A DNA stretch of 64,000 nucleotides from Tamlana carrageenivorans (GCF_002893765.1 NZ_CP025938.1:3057501-3121500); one strand, 5' to 3'; shown: positions 34,608-44,101, numbered from the stretch's first letter. Translations and numbers: made by a program. Notes: generated by a model not told the origin, from the letters alone.

Positions 34608-35538
34608 GAATTGAATTAAGAATTGCGAACTTGTATAAAAGTAAGGAAAGCATCCCGAATAGCATGACTAATTTATTGAGATTACTAAGTTGATGGTAAT
34701 CTTGCTTCGATTTGGCGTAACAGGTTTTAATGAAGGTGAAAATAAGTGGTGCGACTACCACAGCTAAAAAATAAAGAACTGCCACTTGAATGTTATATAA
34801 GGTATTGATAACATAATAAATAACGGCAAGGAGCGGAATGATACTCAAAATTATTAAAATGGTTCGGGTTCGGGCTCTTCCTATAGCAATGGGTAATGTG
34901 TTCATGCCAGCTTTGTAGTCGCCGTTAATATCTTCTAGGTCTTTTGCGATTTCTCGAAGCAGATTGATCATGAAGGCAAATAAGGCATAATGCCATATGA
35001 CTTCAAAAAGGGTGAGTTGTATCTCCCGATTTTGTGGCGTCATCACAGGTAATAAATCAAATAAACCGACAATAATTAAGCTTAACCCAACCAATACTGA
35101 AATAACCAAATTACCAATTAAAGGCATTTGTTTTAAGGTTGTAGAGTACACATAAAGCAAGGCTGATATTAACACGAAAATGGTGAAAAATGGCGCTTTG
35201 TTTACGGCGTGTGACAAGTAAAACCCTGAAGCAACACCAATAATATTGAATGTGATGAAAAGATTATACGCTGCTTTTTCTGAAATGCCAGAACCAACAA
35301 TAATCTTATCGGGTTTATTAACGAAATCGGTTTCAATATCGTTAATGTCGTTGATAATATTTCCAGCTGCAGCAATACAAATGGTAGCCAGTGACAAAAC
35401 TGAAATCCCTACAAAATCCAATGCCGTATCCACACCAAAAGGCTCTAAAAGCGCGTACTTGATTAGGAATTGTACTAAGACAATCATAATCAGATTTTTC
35501 CAACGAATGAGGTTTAAAAAGGCTTTGATCGGGGGCAA
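34600..35538 (-). CDS. UbiA family prenyltransferase
   Basis: This 312-residue integral membrane enzyme has about eight hydrophobic helices and two Asp-rich motifs: NDINDIETDFVNKPDK (about 63-78) and DLEDINGDYKAG. In flavobacteria this gene is usually named geranylgeranylglycerol-phosphate geranylgeranyltransferase, but the true prenyl acceptor is not established. It is followed by maf with an 8-bp overlap, so the two are translated together. Confidence 0.9.
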   Translation of the reverse strand: MPPIKAFLNLIRWKNLIMIVLVQFLIKYALLEPFGVDTALDFVGISVLSLATICIAAAGNIINDINDIETDFVNKPDKIIVGSGISEKAAYNLFITFNIIGVASGFYLSHAVNKAPFFTIFVLISALLYVYSTTLKQMPLIGNLVISVLVGLSLIIVGLFDLLPVMTPQNREIQLTLFEVIWHYALFAFMINLLREIAKDLEDINGDYKAGMNTLPIAIGRARTRTILIILSIIPLLAVIYYVINTLYNIQVAVLYFLAVVVAPLIFTFIKTCYAKSKQDYHQLSNLNKLVMLFGMLSLLLYKFAILNSIHD

Positions 35539-35549
35539 GGGAGTGGATT

Positions 35550-35577
35550 TACTATTTACTATTGATTATTGATTATT
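35550..35577. repeat. 7-bp repeat array (TACTATT/GATTATT)
   Basis: TACTATT twice then GATTATT twice, in exact 7-bp phase, just upstream of the UbiA-type start. GATTATT is the complement of the AATAATC unit seen at 29723 and 31241. Confidence 0.8.
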
Positions 35578-35631
35578 TGTACGGCTTACGGCATATAGCA
35601 TACTGCATAAAGTTAATCGCGTACCACCAAA

Positions 35632-36162
35632 TTAATGATGATGCGCTGAAAAATTCCCACTCCATTTACTCTGGATTTTCAGAACTTGTTCAATAACATC
35701 TCTTACAGCGCCTTCGCCACCTTTTTTATGTGAAATGTATTTTGAAATGTTTTTAATTTCAGGTACGGCGTCTTGCGGACAACAAGGAAGGCCTATAATT
35801 TGCATCACAGGATAATCCGGAATATCATCGCCCATGTATAGGACGTTTTCAGCGTTGATGTTATTCTTTTTAAAATAATCCTCTAACTGTTCTATTTTAT
35901 TTTTAGCACCTAAGTAAATGTCTTTAATGCCTAGGTTTTCTAATCGAACTCTAACACCTTCATTTTTACCACCAGAAATAATACAGATATTAAAACCTTG
36001 CGCTGCGGCAGTACTCAAAGCGTAGCCGTCTTTCGTATTCATAGTTCTTAACATTTCTCCAGTTGTGGTTACGGTTACCGATCCGTCGGTTAAAACGCCA
36101 TCAACATCAAAAATAAATGTGGTAATATGTTCTAGGTATTCTTTATAGCTTTTTTCTTCCAT
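35632..36162 (-). CDS. KdsC-like HAD phosphatase
   Basis: This 176-residue HAD protein has FIFDVDGVLTDGSVTV (nucleophile Asp19, Asp21), MNTKDGYAL and the C-terminal MGDDIPDYPVM motif, matching C0-type HAD phosphatases such as 3-deoxy-D-manno-octulosonate-8-phosphate phosphatase. This step would precede CMP-Kdo formation for lipopolysaccharide. A role as a general sugar phosphatase cannot be excluded. The gene overlaps the upstream DUF2520 gene by 20 bp. Confidence 0.88.
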   Translation of the reverse strand: MEEKSYKEYLEHITTFIFDVDGVLTDGSVTVTTTGEMLRTMNTKDGYALSTAAAQGFNICIISGGKNEGVRVRLENLGIKDIYLGAKNKIEQLEDYFKKNNINAENVLYMGDDIPDYPVMQIIGLPCCPQDAVPEIKNISKYISHKKGGEGAVRDVIEQVLKIQSKWSGNFSAHHH

Positions 36163-36910
36163 GGGTATTCTGAATTGATTTTGTTAGTAACTTATAGATG
36201 TCTTTGTGCTCTTGTTTTTCCAATAATTTTAAATGCGCATTAATCGTTTTTTTATCGTTGCGCTTGGCAGGGCCTGTTTGTGCCATATAAGGCGACATGT
36301 CTTGAACTTTTTTAGCTGTTTCCAGAATTAAAGGTTTTAGCATGTCGAATTCGGCGCCTTCACTTTCCGTAATTTCATGAGCAATGCGATAAAGCTGGTT
36401 GGTAAAATTATTTACATAAACGGCAGCTAAATGCAGGGTGCGACGTTGATCGCTATTCACCCGTTTGGTTGGAGACCCTAAACTTACAGCTACTTTTTTA
36501 AGCAAAGGATAACTTTTTTTATCAATCGTTTCAATGCAAATAGGTACATTGGCAAAATCGACATCGGCATCCTTACTAAAGGTTTGTAAAGGATAGAGCA
36601 CGCCACGCTTGTGTTTTTTATCCAAATCGTAAACCCCAACACTTCCCGAAGTATGCACGACCAACTTGTCCTCAAAAGGTAATTTTGAAGAAAGTTCGGC
36701 AATGCTATCATCGCTAACCGTTAGAATATATAGGTCGGCATCAACTAAATCATCTAGATTATCACAGGTATTAACCTGTTTACTGTACGGTTTTAGCTTG
36801 TCTAGAGTCCGGTTATACCATTGTATTACAGAAACTTCGTTCGTTTTATTAAACGCTTTAAATAAGTGTGTGGCCACGTTTCCCGCGCCAAGAATTACTA
36901 CTGAAATCAT
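36143..36910 (-). CDS. Rossmann-like and DUF2520 domain protein
   Basis: This 255-residue protein has an N-terminal NAD(P)-binding motif (VILGAGNVATHLF, about 4-16) and a C-terminal helical DUF2520 domain (about 130-250, LHLAAVYVNNFTNQLYRIA). The arrangement resembles pyrroline-5-carboxylate reductases and ketopantoate reductases, but the substrate is unknown. It is the first gene of a minus-strand pair with the KdsC-like phosphatase; a 57-bp divergent region separates it from the globin start. Confidence 0.88.
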   Translation of the reverse strand: MISVVILGAGNVATHLFKAFNKTNEVSVIQWYNRTLDKLKPYSKQVNTCDNLDDLVDADLYILTVSDDSIAELSSKLPFEDKLVVHTSGSVGVYDLDKKHKRGVLYPLQTFSKDADVDFANVPICIETIDKKSYPLLKKVAVSLGSPTKRVNSDQRRTLHLAAVYVNNFTNQLYRIAHEITESEGAEFDMLKPLILETAKKVQDMSPYMAQTGPAKRNDKKTINAHLKLLEKQEHKDIYKLLTKSIQNTHGRKKL

Positions 36911-36955
36911 GCCGCTAAAATAGGTAATATTAGCCTATTTAAAAACCTATTGTGC

Positions 36956-36963
36956 TATCTTTG
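36956..36963 (+). promoter_or_regulatory. -7 promoter element of the globin gene
   Basis: TATCTTTG fits TAnnTTTG and ends 4 bp before the ATG at 36968. Transcription would therefore begin at or next to the start codon, giving a leaderless or nearly leaderless mRNA. It also argues against the upstream TTG at 36950 as the translation start. Confidence 0.6.
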
Positions 36964-36967
36964 TGTA

Positions 36968-37363
36968 ATGGATAAAAAAGATATTAAAACGAGAGACGAC
37001 GTGTTTTTGTTAGTCTCCTCTTTCTATGATAAAATCCGTAGCGATGCAGAATTAGGTCCGTTTTTTAATAATTTAATTAAAGATTGGCCTGCGCATATCG
37101 AAAATTTAACCAATTTCTGGGAAGCCAGTTTGTTTCTAAAAACCAAGTATTTGGGTAATCCTTTAGAGGCGCATATAAAAGTAGATCAAGAAAATAATCA
37201 TATTATAAACGAGCGTCATTTCGGACTGTGGCTTAACCTATGGTTTAAAACTATTGACGAGCTTTTTGAAGGCGATTACGCCCAAAATGCCAAGCACCGC
37301 GCTAGAAAAATGGGCACTTTTTTGTATATGAAAATATTTGAGGCACGACAAAAAAATGTATAG
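36968..37363 (+). CDS. Group III truncated hemoglobin
   Basis: This small globin (131 aa from ATG 36968) has SFYDKIRSDAELGPFFNN, WEASLFLKTKYLGNPLEAH and the later ERHFGLWLNLWFKTIDELF blocks, as in group III truncated hemoglobins. The proximal His should be the one in INERHF. These proteins bind O2 or NO and may protect against nitrosative stress. An in-frame TTG at 36950 would add six residues, but lies within the promoter box, so I prefer 36968. Confidence 0.9.
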   Translation: MDKKDIKTRDDVFLLVSSFYDKIRSDAELGPFFNNLIKDWPAHIENLTNFWEASLFLKTKYLGNPLEAHIKVDQENNHIINERHFGLWLNLWFKTIDELFEGDYAQNAKHRARKMGTFLYMKIFEARQKNV

Positions 37364-37436
37364 TTGTGTTAGAGAGAAGATGTTTGGTTAATAATTCGTT
37401 CACGTATTTTCTTGTTGGATTGTTGCTGGCTTAAGG

Positions 37437-37913
37437 CTATTTACAATTTCCATTACAATCTTGGGCCTTGTTGTAATCTTCTTGAATAATTTTAAAAAAG
37501 TAATGGTCTCCTTCTAGATGATCATAATTATCATGATTGAAAATATTACGACTAGTAGAGGGATGAAATTCTTTTAATGAAGTATTATAAATACAGGTAT
37601 AAAACCTTTGTTTGTTAAAAATAATTACCACAGAATCTGCTTTAAAAGCAGAAGTAGGTAACCCGTTTGACTTGTCTTTTATGCGAATATCATAAATGGT
37701 TTCAGATAGTTGTGCTCCTTTATATTCAAGATTAGTTGAGGTTTCGGATACTAAGCTTTTGTTTAGCTTATTGTAAAACCTGATGTTAATTTCTAAATCT
37801 GTTGTATTCTCTACTGTATATGTTACATCTATAGGGGCTAATTCTGTAGTACAAGAAAAAAGTAAAGAGCAAGAAAATAAAGTGTTTAACATTATTGATT
37901 TGATGTTTCTCAT
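37437..37913 (-). CDS. Hypothetical lipoprotein with C-terminal Cys pair (paralogue 1)
   Basis: From ATG 37913 the product is 158 aa with a lipoprotein signal ending LLFSC. The mature part is a single beta-rich domain ending IIQEDYNKAQDCNGNCK. The neighbouring gene at 38058 encodes a similar lipoprotein ending in almost the same way (QEDYNNAQDCNGTCN), so the two are paralogues. An in-frame start further upstream (38003) would give a non-signal N-terminus and is less likely. Function unknown; it lies last in an operon with a metalloprotease-like lipoprotein. Confidence 0.75.
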   Translation of the reverse strand: MRNIKSIMLNTLFSCSLLFSCTTELAPIDVTYTVENTTDLEINIRFYNKLNKSLVSETSTNLEYKGAQLSETIYDIRIKDKSNGLPTSAFKADSVVIIFNKQRFYTCIYNTSLKEFHPSTSRNIFNHDNYDHLEGDHYFFKIIQEDYNKAQDCNGNCK

Positions 37914-38057
37914 ACAGTTCTCAGTTGTTAATATGCTTGTTAAGCTAGCTGATGTTGGTTGGCGGGTTAATATTAGGTCTGTATTAAATAATCCGTTTAC
38001 CAATTTTGTTTGTTGATAAACGGATTATTGTTGTTTACTGTAGAAGTTATGTCCTTT

Positions 38058-38519
38058 TTAGTTACAAGTTCCATTACAATCTTGGGCGTTGTTGTAATCT
38101 TCTTGCGTGAAGGTGAAAGTGCCTTGGGTTATATCTTCATTAAATTTAAAAAGTGGATTTCTCTCGTCGTCGTAATTTTTTCGGCTCCAAACTTTAAATT
38201 TACGCTCGTTAAAAATTACTTTTATTGAATCGGCATTTACTTGTCCGTCTTTAGAACCATAAAAATATTCCCATGTATAGCCTCTTGGAGGTAAACCATC
38301 TTTATAAGTTTGAGTTATTTGCTTACCCTTTTCTAATATAATTACGTTTGTAGAAGTAGCTTTTGAAAAACCAATTATTTTTATGTTAGCGTCACTTTCA
38401 TTAAACAGTGTATATGTATAAGTTGTTGGTTTTCCTGCTTCAGGTGTGCATGAAAAAACTGTTATTATCAGGAATAAACAAACTTTCCACCACGTTATAT
38501 TTATTTTTAAATTTTCCAT
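38058..38519 (-). CDS. Hypothetical lipoprotein with C-terminal Cys pair (paralogue 2)
   Basis: From ATG 38519 the product is 153 aa: lipoprotein signal (VCLFLIITVFSC) then a beta-rich domain (TYTYTLFNESDANIKIIGF) and the tail FTQEDYNNAQDCNGTCN. It is paralogous to the product of 37437-37913. The ATG follows the stop of the metalloprotease-like pseudogene by 1 bp, so it belongs to the same transcript. A longer in-frame start at 38546 would overlap that gene and disrupt the signal peptide position. Confidence 0.75.
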   Translation of the reverse strand: MENLKINITWWKVCLFLIITVFSCTPEAGKPTTYTYTLFNESDANIKIIGFSKATSTNVIILEKGKQITQTYKDGLPPRGYTWEYFYGSKDGQVNADSIKVIFNERKFKVWSRKNYDDERNPLFKFNEDITQGTFTFTQEDYNNAQDCNGTCN

Positions 38520-38520
38520 T

Positions 38521-40141
38521 TTACCAATTATTAAAAAGTTCGTCAAGATATTTATTTGTTGGGTTATTGGGGTTTTGCTTTTTTAAATTTTCCTTCCAAA
38601 TATCCCAGATAATTGTATTTTTCATACTATTTTCTATTTGTTTTATGGTGTAGCCACTTACTCTATCTTGAGGATAAGCTCCGTAGTCTGCATATGTATG
38701 AAAAATATCGGTATTTTGATTAATATCATCTATTAAGTCATAGCCTAAGGAGGTATAGAAAGGTTGCCAAGCTATAGGATAATCTTGTCTGTTTTTAAAG
38801 TTGTGTTCAAACTTCGATAGCCCTAACTTTCGATTATACCAGTCGTTTGTCAATACAATTTCTACCGTTGTAGCCTAAGTTTCTAGGGTTCTTTTATCGC
38901 CATCTTTTTGTAAAACATACCCTCCAGCACCTAAGTTGTTGTATGCGTCTCTATCAAAATTCCAGTGCGCTGCATGTGCCAACTCGTGAATTGTAGTGCC
39001 AAAAACAGCTTGACTCTCTCTTCCGTAAGTTTTTATGTAAATAGGCGCCGACAATATAAACCTGCGTTGGTGTATGTGTGAAGACTCATCCCTTTCCAAC
39101 CTTGCTGCTATTTTCATTTTTGTTTTAAAAGTAGCATTTGTGGGTGGCGATTTAAGTCCCATTCTAGAACCATAATAGTAAAAATGAGCTGCACTAAATA
39201 TGGTTGCATAATATTCTTGCTTGCCACTATTTAAATTTAAATTCCAATCGCCTCGCTTTTTAGGTCCGTTATAGGTTGCTCCATTAAGCCAACCGTCTTG
39301 GAGCGCAAATTCATAGCGTTCCCAATCAATACTGTAATTTGCATCTCGCCTAAACCTACCATTGCATGAGTATCTGCCCGATGCACTTGCAATACCGGTA
39401 TGTGTTGTAAACCAGCGACGCGCGCGTACTTTAACACCTTCAACAGGCACAAAATCCCCAACAACATTATCCCAAACCTTTATAGTTCCTGCTGGGCGCC
39501 ATTTACTCGCACTAGATTTTGCTAAATTAGTTGATTTAGAGGTTTTATTGTTTAAGTTATTGGTAATTCTTAGCGCTTCATCTACTAAAGTATTTATAAT
39601 TTCTTCCGAAATAAATTTAGTATTCGCTTTGGCAGTTTTGGTAATTGTATCCTTGTCTTCGTCAGGAATAAATAGTTCTTCAAGTACTTCGTATTCAACT
39701 CCATTAGGAAGTTTTTTATCTATGGTAACCGCACAATATTGATAAGTAGGTTGCTCTGGAGCAGTTTCAGGATCTTTGTAATAACTGCCGTTTTCTGCAA
39801 TACTGTAATCTAGCGGGTAATCGTATAAAACTAATGTAGAATCTACTTTTAATATATCCAATTCGACCTCGTTTTTAGGTTTAAATTTAATGTATAAATG
39901 TGTTGGTGTGATTTCTATATCATTAAAAGTGGACTTTGCATCTAAATTCGTTTTTTTTAAGGTTTTCGTATGCTTTTTTCATGATAGATACAGCATAAGG
40001 GTTTTGGAGTTGTGCTCCTAATTGCAACATACCGTCGGTATTAAACTTTTCGGATGATTGGCTAAATTCGTCATCTTGGTTTTGGCAAGAAAATACAAAT
40101 AAACCAAGTAAAACTAGTGTTGTTAGTTTGTAATAATTCAT
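38521..40141 (-). pseudogene. Broken gene for a zinc-metalloprotease-like lipoprotein
   Basis: Three consecutive pieces read as one protein. Piece 1 (40141 to about 39960) is a lipoprotein N-terminus (LLGLFVFSC). At AAAAAAAA (eight A, about 39954-39961 on the minus strand) a one-base shift is needed to continue as NLDAKSTFNDIEITPTHLY into piece 2, which holds TIHELAHAAHW, an HExxH zinc motif. Piece 2 ends at TAG 38877-38875 in the sequence LET-stop-ATTVEIVLTNDWY; related proteins have Trp at this place (ESWA), so TGG probably became TAG. Piece 3 (38874-38521) continues in the same frame and ends DELFNNW. Two independent lesions favour a real pseudogene. In life it was probably a cell-surface peptidase. 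Confidence 0.8.
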
Positions 40142-40382
40142 TAAAATAGTAGTTTGTTGTTAATTTCCTTCAAATGTAAGTTAATATTACAGATATTTTG
40201 TTGTTTTATCTTACTTTATTAAATGTTGTTTGCTTCTAAAATAATTTTTAAGCTTGTTTTATTATTATAAAATGCAGTGCCTTCATACGGGAAAAGGCTT
40301 GTGTGTTAAGTTGCAAATTGTTATAGCGGTACATTTTAGCTTTTTTTTGCATACTTTAACAAGGCTAACAAACTTAAATTCT

Positions 40383-40390
40383 TAAATTTG
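40383..40390 (+). promoter_or_regulatory. -7 promoter element of ccsBA
   Basis: TAAATTTG fits TAnnTTTG and lies 26 bp before the ATG at 40417. No good -33 TTG was seen at the right distance. Confidence 0.5.
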
Positions 40391-40416
40391 CGCGACCTCA
40401 AAATAGGCCATTCATT

Positions 40417-43400
40417 ATGCAAAAAAAACTCGCCAACATTTTATTTTCTACCAAAGTTACAGCCGTTTTATTTATAGTATTTGCAGCTTCCATGGCGGTA
40501 GGGACTTTTTTAGATGCCGGACAAGAAACATCACCTACGCCTTACACTAGAAACCTAATTTATAACGCTTGGTGGTTTGAAGCCATTATGGGCTTTTTTA
40601 TTGTTAACTTTTTAGGAAATGTATTTCGTTTTCGTTTGTACAAAAAGGAAAAATGGGCAACTTTTATGCTGCACTTGGCTTTTATTTTTATTCTTTTAGG
40701 TGCTTTTATTACCAGATATATTAGTTATGAAGGGATGATGGCTATTCGTGAGGGTGCTACCGAAAACACATTCCTATCTCAAAAAACATACATTACAGCT
40801 TTTATTGATGGCGATTATGAAATTGATGGGATCCCACAGCGTCTGCCAATCGAGCGTGAGGTTGATTTTTCAGGTCGTTTGGAAAATCATTTTGAAATAG
40901 ATACCAAATACAATCAGCAGCCTGTAAATATCACTTTAGAGAAATTTATTGTTGGTGCTGAAGAAGATATCATTCCGAATGAAAACGGTGAAGAATACTT
41001 AAAATTGGTAGAGGCAGGAAGCAATGGGCCTCATAATCATTTTCTTAAAGTAGGTGAGGTTCAAAGTGTTCATGGTGTTTTAGTGGCTTTAAACAAACCT
41101 ACCGAAGGTGCGATTAATATCACCTATGAAAATGACGAGCTTACTATTAAATCGCCATTTGAAGGGGAATACATGACCATGGCGACTATGGCTCAAGGTA
41201 AATTGGTTAAAGACAGCTTACAGTCTTTAATTTTACGTTCTCGTTATGTTATAGGAAACATGCAAATGGTATTTCCAAAACCGGTTGTAAAAGGAGTGTT
41301 TGATGTTGTTGAAGGGTCTGCCTTATTAAAAAATAGTTCTACCGATGGTGTTAAACTACGTGTAACCTCTAATGGCGAGTCAAAAACCGTTGCTGTTCTT
41401 GGAAATAAAGGAAGTAGCGGAACCTTTAAACAAATTTCAGTTGGAGGTTTAGATATTGCCTTGAAATATGGTTCTAAGGTTTTAGAATTGCCTTTTGCTA
41501 TCAAATTAAACGATTTTGAAGCCGAACGCTACCCAGGAACAGAAAATGGATACGCTGCCTTCTCTAGTGAGGTAACCGTTATTGATGAAACTCAAGATGA
41601 TTTTGATTATAAAATTTATATGAATAATATCTTAGATCACCGCGGATTTCGCTTTTTCCAATCGAGTTTTGATCCCGATGAAAAAGGTACTATTCTATCT
41701 GTAAACCATGATTATTGGGGAACTTTAATAACCTATATTGGTTATTTCATGCTGTATTTTGGTTTGCTTGCCATCATTTTTACCAAACATTCTCGATTTG
41801 GAGACTTGAGAAGACAGTTGGTTAAAATAAAATCTAAAAAGGCTAAACTGTTAACGGTATTGGCGCTTGGCTTCAGTTTGTCGGGAATCGCTCAAAACCA
41901 TGATCATGGCGCGCATAGCCCAGACGACGGTCATAATCACTCAAAACCTACAAAGGAACAAATCGATTCTATTCTTCAGAAAAACATAACCCCAAAAGAA
42001 CACGCCGATAAATTTGGACACTTGGTGATTCAGGATTTAAGCGGACGTATGATGCCTGTAAATACTTATGCATCAGAGTTATTACGTAAGTTGAGTAAGC
42101 ATGATACTTATGAAAATTTTGATGCTAATCAAGTTTTCTTATCCATTCAAGAGAGTCCGATGTTATGGTATAATGTGCCTATCATCTACTTAAAGCCTAA
42201 AAAGGGCGATTCTATTAGACATTTAATTAATGCGCCAAAAGATGCGAAGTACGTGGCTTTAGCCGATTTCTTTACCGAAAGAGGCGAGTATAGGTTAGCA
42301 CCGTTTTTAGAAGAAGCCTATAAAGCACAAGTGCCTAACGGATTTCAAAAGGAATTCAAAGAAACCGACCAACGTGTTAGTTTGCTCTATAATGCTATTG
42401 AAGGGATGTCTTTAAAAATTTTCCCAATTCCTGAAGATTCAAACAATAAATGGATTTCTACTTACGATTATGCTCAGGATATTTCGGTGATTAAAGATTC
42501 TCTGTATGGCAATTTTGTAAAAAATGGCTTTAGAACCTATTTGTTTAAGCTTAACGAAGCTAAGCAAACAGGAAATTTTGATGACGCGAATAAACTGCTA
42601 ACGGTCTTTAAGAAAACGCAAGAGCGATATGGAGCCAAGGTGATGCTAAGCGATAAAAAAATTAAAACAGAAATTCTATATAACAAATACGATATCTTTA
42701 AAAAGCTATTTAGCTGGTATATGTATGCGGGAACCTTCATGTTTGTGTTACTTATTGTTCAGATTTTTAACGATAAACGCAAATGGGTAAACACCGGTGT
42801 AACTATATTTAAGTATATCATTGTAGTACTGTTTGTTTTACATACCGCAGGATTAATTACAAGGTGGTACATTTCGGGGCATGCACCTTGGAGTGACGCT
42901 TACGAATCGATGATTTATGTGGCTTGGGCGACGATGTTATTCGGATTAATTTTTGGAAGAAAAAGTGATTTAACATTGGCTTCTACGGCATTTGTGACGT
43001 CCATGATTTTAATGATAGCACATTGGAACTGGATGGATCCTGCCATAGCGAACCTACAACCTGTATTAAATAGTTACTGGTTAATGATTCATGTGGCGGT
43101 TATCGTGGCGAGTTACGGCCCTTTTACTTTAGGGATGATTTTAGGTATTGTATCGCTGTTTTTAATGATTTTCACGAATAAGACCAATAAAACTAAAATG
43201 GATTTAAACATTAAGGAGCTTACCGTAATTAACGAAATGGCACTTACTGTTGGTTTAGTGATGCTTACTATTGGAAACTTTTTAGGAGGTATGTGGGCTA
43301 ACGAAAGCTGGGGTCGCTATTGGGGTTGGGATCCTAAAGAAACTTGGGCGCTTATTAGTATTATGATTTACGCCTTTGTAATTCACATGCGTTTGGTGCC

Positions 43401-43620
43401 AGGTTTACGTGGACGTTGGGTTTATAATCTACTTTCTATTGTAGCTTTTGCAAGTATTTTAATGACCTATTTTGGGGTGAATTTCTACTTGGCTGGTCTA
43501 CACAGTTATGCTAGTGGTGATCAAATAGTGAGTGTAAAATTTATTGCAATGGCGTGCGTTCTAATTGCTATTTTAGGATTTTTCTCGTACCGCGGATATG
43601 CGAAATTCTATAAAAAGTAA
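40417..43620 (+). CDS. ccsA: Fused cytochrome c biogenesis protein CcsB-CcsA (ResB-ResC)
   Basis: This 1067-residue membrane protein joins a ResB/CcsB-like half (membrane helices near 15, 55, 80 and 440, with a large periplasmic part between about 105 and 430) to a CcsA half (about 780-1065) carrying the heme-handling WGRYWGWDPKETWAL motif near residue 965. A His-rich linker (NHDHGAHSPDDGHNHS) lies around 490-510. The fusion exports heme and attaches it to apocytochrome c (system II). Bacteroidota and epsilonproteobacteria often have this fused form. Confidence 0.95.
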   Translation: MQKKLANILFSTKVTAVLFIVFAASMAVGTFLDAGQETSPTPYTRNLIYNAWWFEAIMGFFIVNFLGNVFRFRLYKKEKWATFMLHLAFIFILLGAFITRYISYEGMMAIREGATENTFLSQKTYITAFIDGDYEIDGIPQRLPIEREVDFSGRLENHFEIDTKYNQQPVNITLEKFIVGAEEDIIPNENGEEYLKLVEAGSNGPHNHFLKVGEVQSVHGVLVALNKPTEGAINITYENDELTIKSPFEGEYMTMATMAQGKLVKDSLQSLILRSRYVIGNMQMVFPKPVVKGVFDVVEGSALLKNSSTDGVKLRVTSNGESKTVAVLGNKGSSGTFKQISVGGLDIALKYGSKVLELPFAIKLNDFEAERYPGTENGYAAFSSEVTVIDETQDDFDYKIYMNNILDHRGFRFFQSSFDPDEKGTILSVNHDYWGTLITYIGYFMLYFGLLAIIFTKHSRFGDLRRQLVKIKSKKAKLLTVLALGFSLSGIAQNHDHGAHSPDDGHNHSKPTKEQIDSILQKNITPKEHADKFGHLVIQDLSGRMMPVNTYASELLRKLSKHDTYENFDANQVFLSIQESPMLWYNVPIIYLKPKKGDSIRHLINAPKDAKYVALADFFTERGEYRLAPFLEEAYKAQVPNGFQKEFKETDQRVSLLYNAIEGMSLKIFPIPEDSNNKWISTYDYAQDISVIKDSLYGNFVKNGFRTYLFKLNEAKQTGNFDDANKLLTVFKKTQERYGAKVMLSDKKIKTEILYNKYDIFKKLFSWYMYAGTFMFVLLIVQIFNDKRKWVNTGVTIFKYIIVVLFVLHTAGLITRWYISGHAPWSDAYESMIYVAWATMLFGLIFGRKSDLTLASTAFVTSMILMIAHWNWMDPAIANLQPVLNSYWLMIHVAVIVASYGPFTLGMILGIVSLFLMIFTNKTNKTKMDLNIKELTVINEMALTVGLVMLTIGNFLGGMWANESWGRYWGWDPKETWALISIMIYAFVIHMRLVPGLRGRWVYNLLSIVAFASILMTYFGVNFYLAGLHSYASGDQIVSVKFIAMACVLIAILGFFSYRGYAKFYKK

Positions 43621-43693
43621 TTTTTTATAAGCTTAATGTAAAGTTTGACGTTTTTTCCGACTGAAAAAGTCATACTAACTTTATATTAATCAT

Positions 43694-44101
43694 ATGAAAA
43701 CTTATTTATTACTTTTTTTAAGCGTTTTTACTTTAGCTGCTTGCTCTTCTGACGACGATAACAACGATGACTCTGATGATATGATGCCAGAGATGGCTTC
43801 GTACCGAGGGGAATTTGAATCTAAGGCTCACCCAACATCGGGGATTGCCGATATAAATGAAGAGCAGACCATTTTAAAACTCACTAACTTTAAATCTGAT
43901 GACGGCCCTTCATTGGAACTGTATTTAGCTACTGATGAAAACGCCACCAAATACATTAGTTTAGGGGCTTTAAAGGGCTTGGACGGGAATTACGAATATG
44001 CCCTTCCTGAAGATATAGATTTTTCAGAATATGACTATGTTATCGTATGGTGTGTGCCTTTTGGAGTTAATTTTGGGCAGGCCGTTCTAGAAATGAATTA
44101 A
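43694..44101 (+). CDS. DM13 domain lipoprotein
   Basis: This 135-residue protein has a lipoprotein signal (LLLFLSVFTLAAC, Cys17), a Ser/Asp-rich linker (SSDDDNNDDSDD) and a DM13 domain ending YDYVIVWCVPFGVNFGQAVLEMN. The Cys in VIVWC is the conserved DM13 cysteine, proposed to take part in redox or electron transfer. It follows ccsBA by 73 bp, and its stop overlaps the convergent DUF3307 fragment by 4 bp. Confidence 0.88.
   Translation: MKTYLLLFLSVFTLAACSSDDDNNDDSDDMMPEMASYRGEFESKAHPTSGIADINEEQTILKLTNFKSDDGPSLELYLATDENATKYISLGALKGLDGNYEYALPEDIDFSEYDYVIVWCVPFGVNFGQAVLEMN

Noticed and set aside
35246..35572. 108-codon plus-strand frame over the UbiA-type gene
   Set aside because: Antisense to a clear membrane enzyme; its hydrophobic composition follows from the opposite strand.
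39362..39742. 126-codon open frame opposite the metalloprotease-like gene
   Set aside because: Antisense to a recognisable coding sequence with an HExxH motif and without its own signals.
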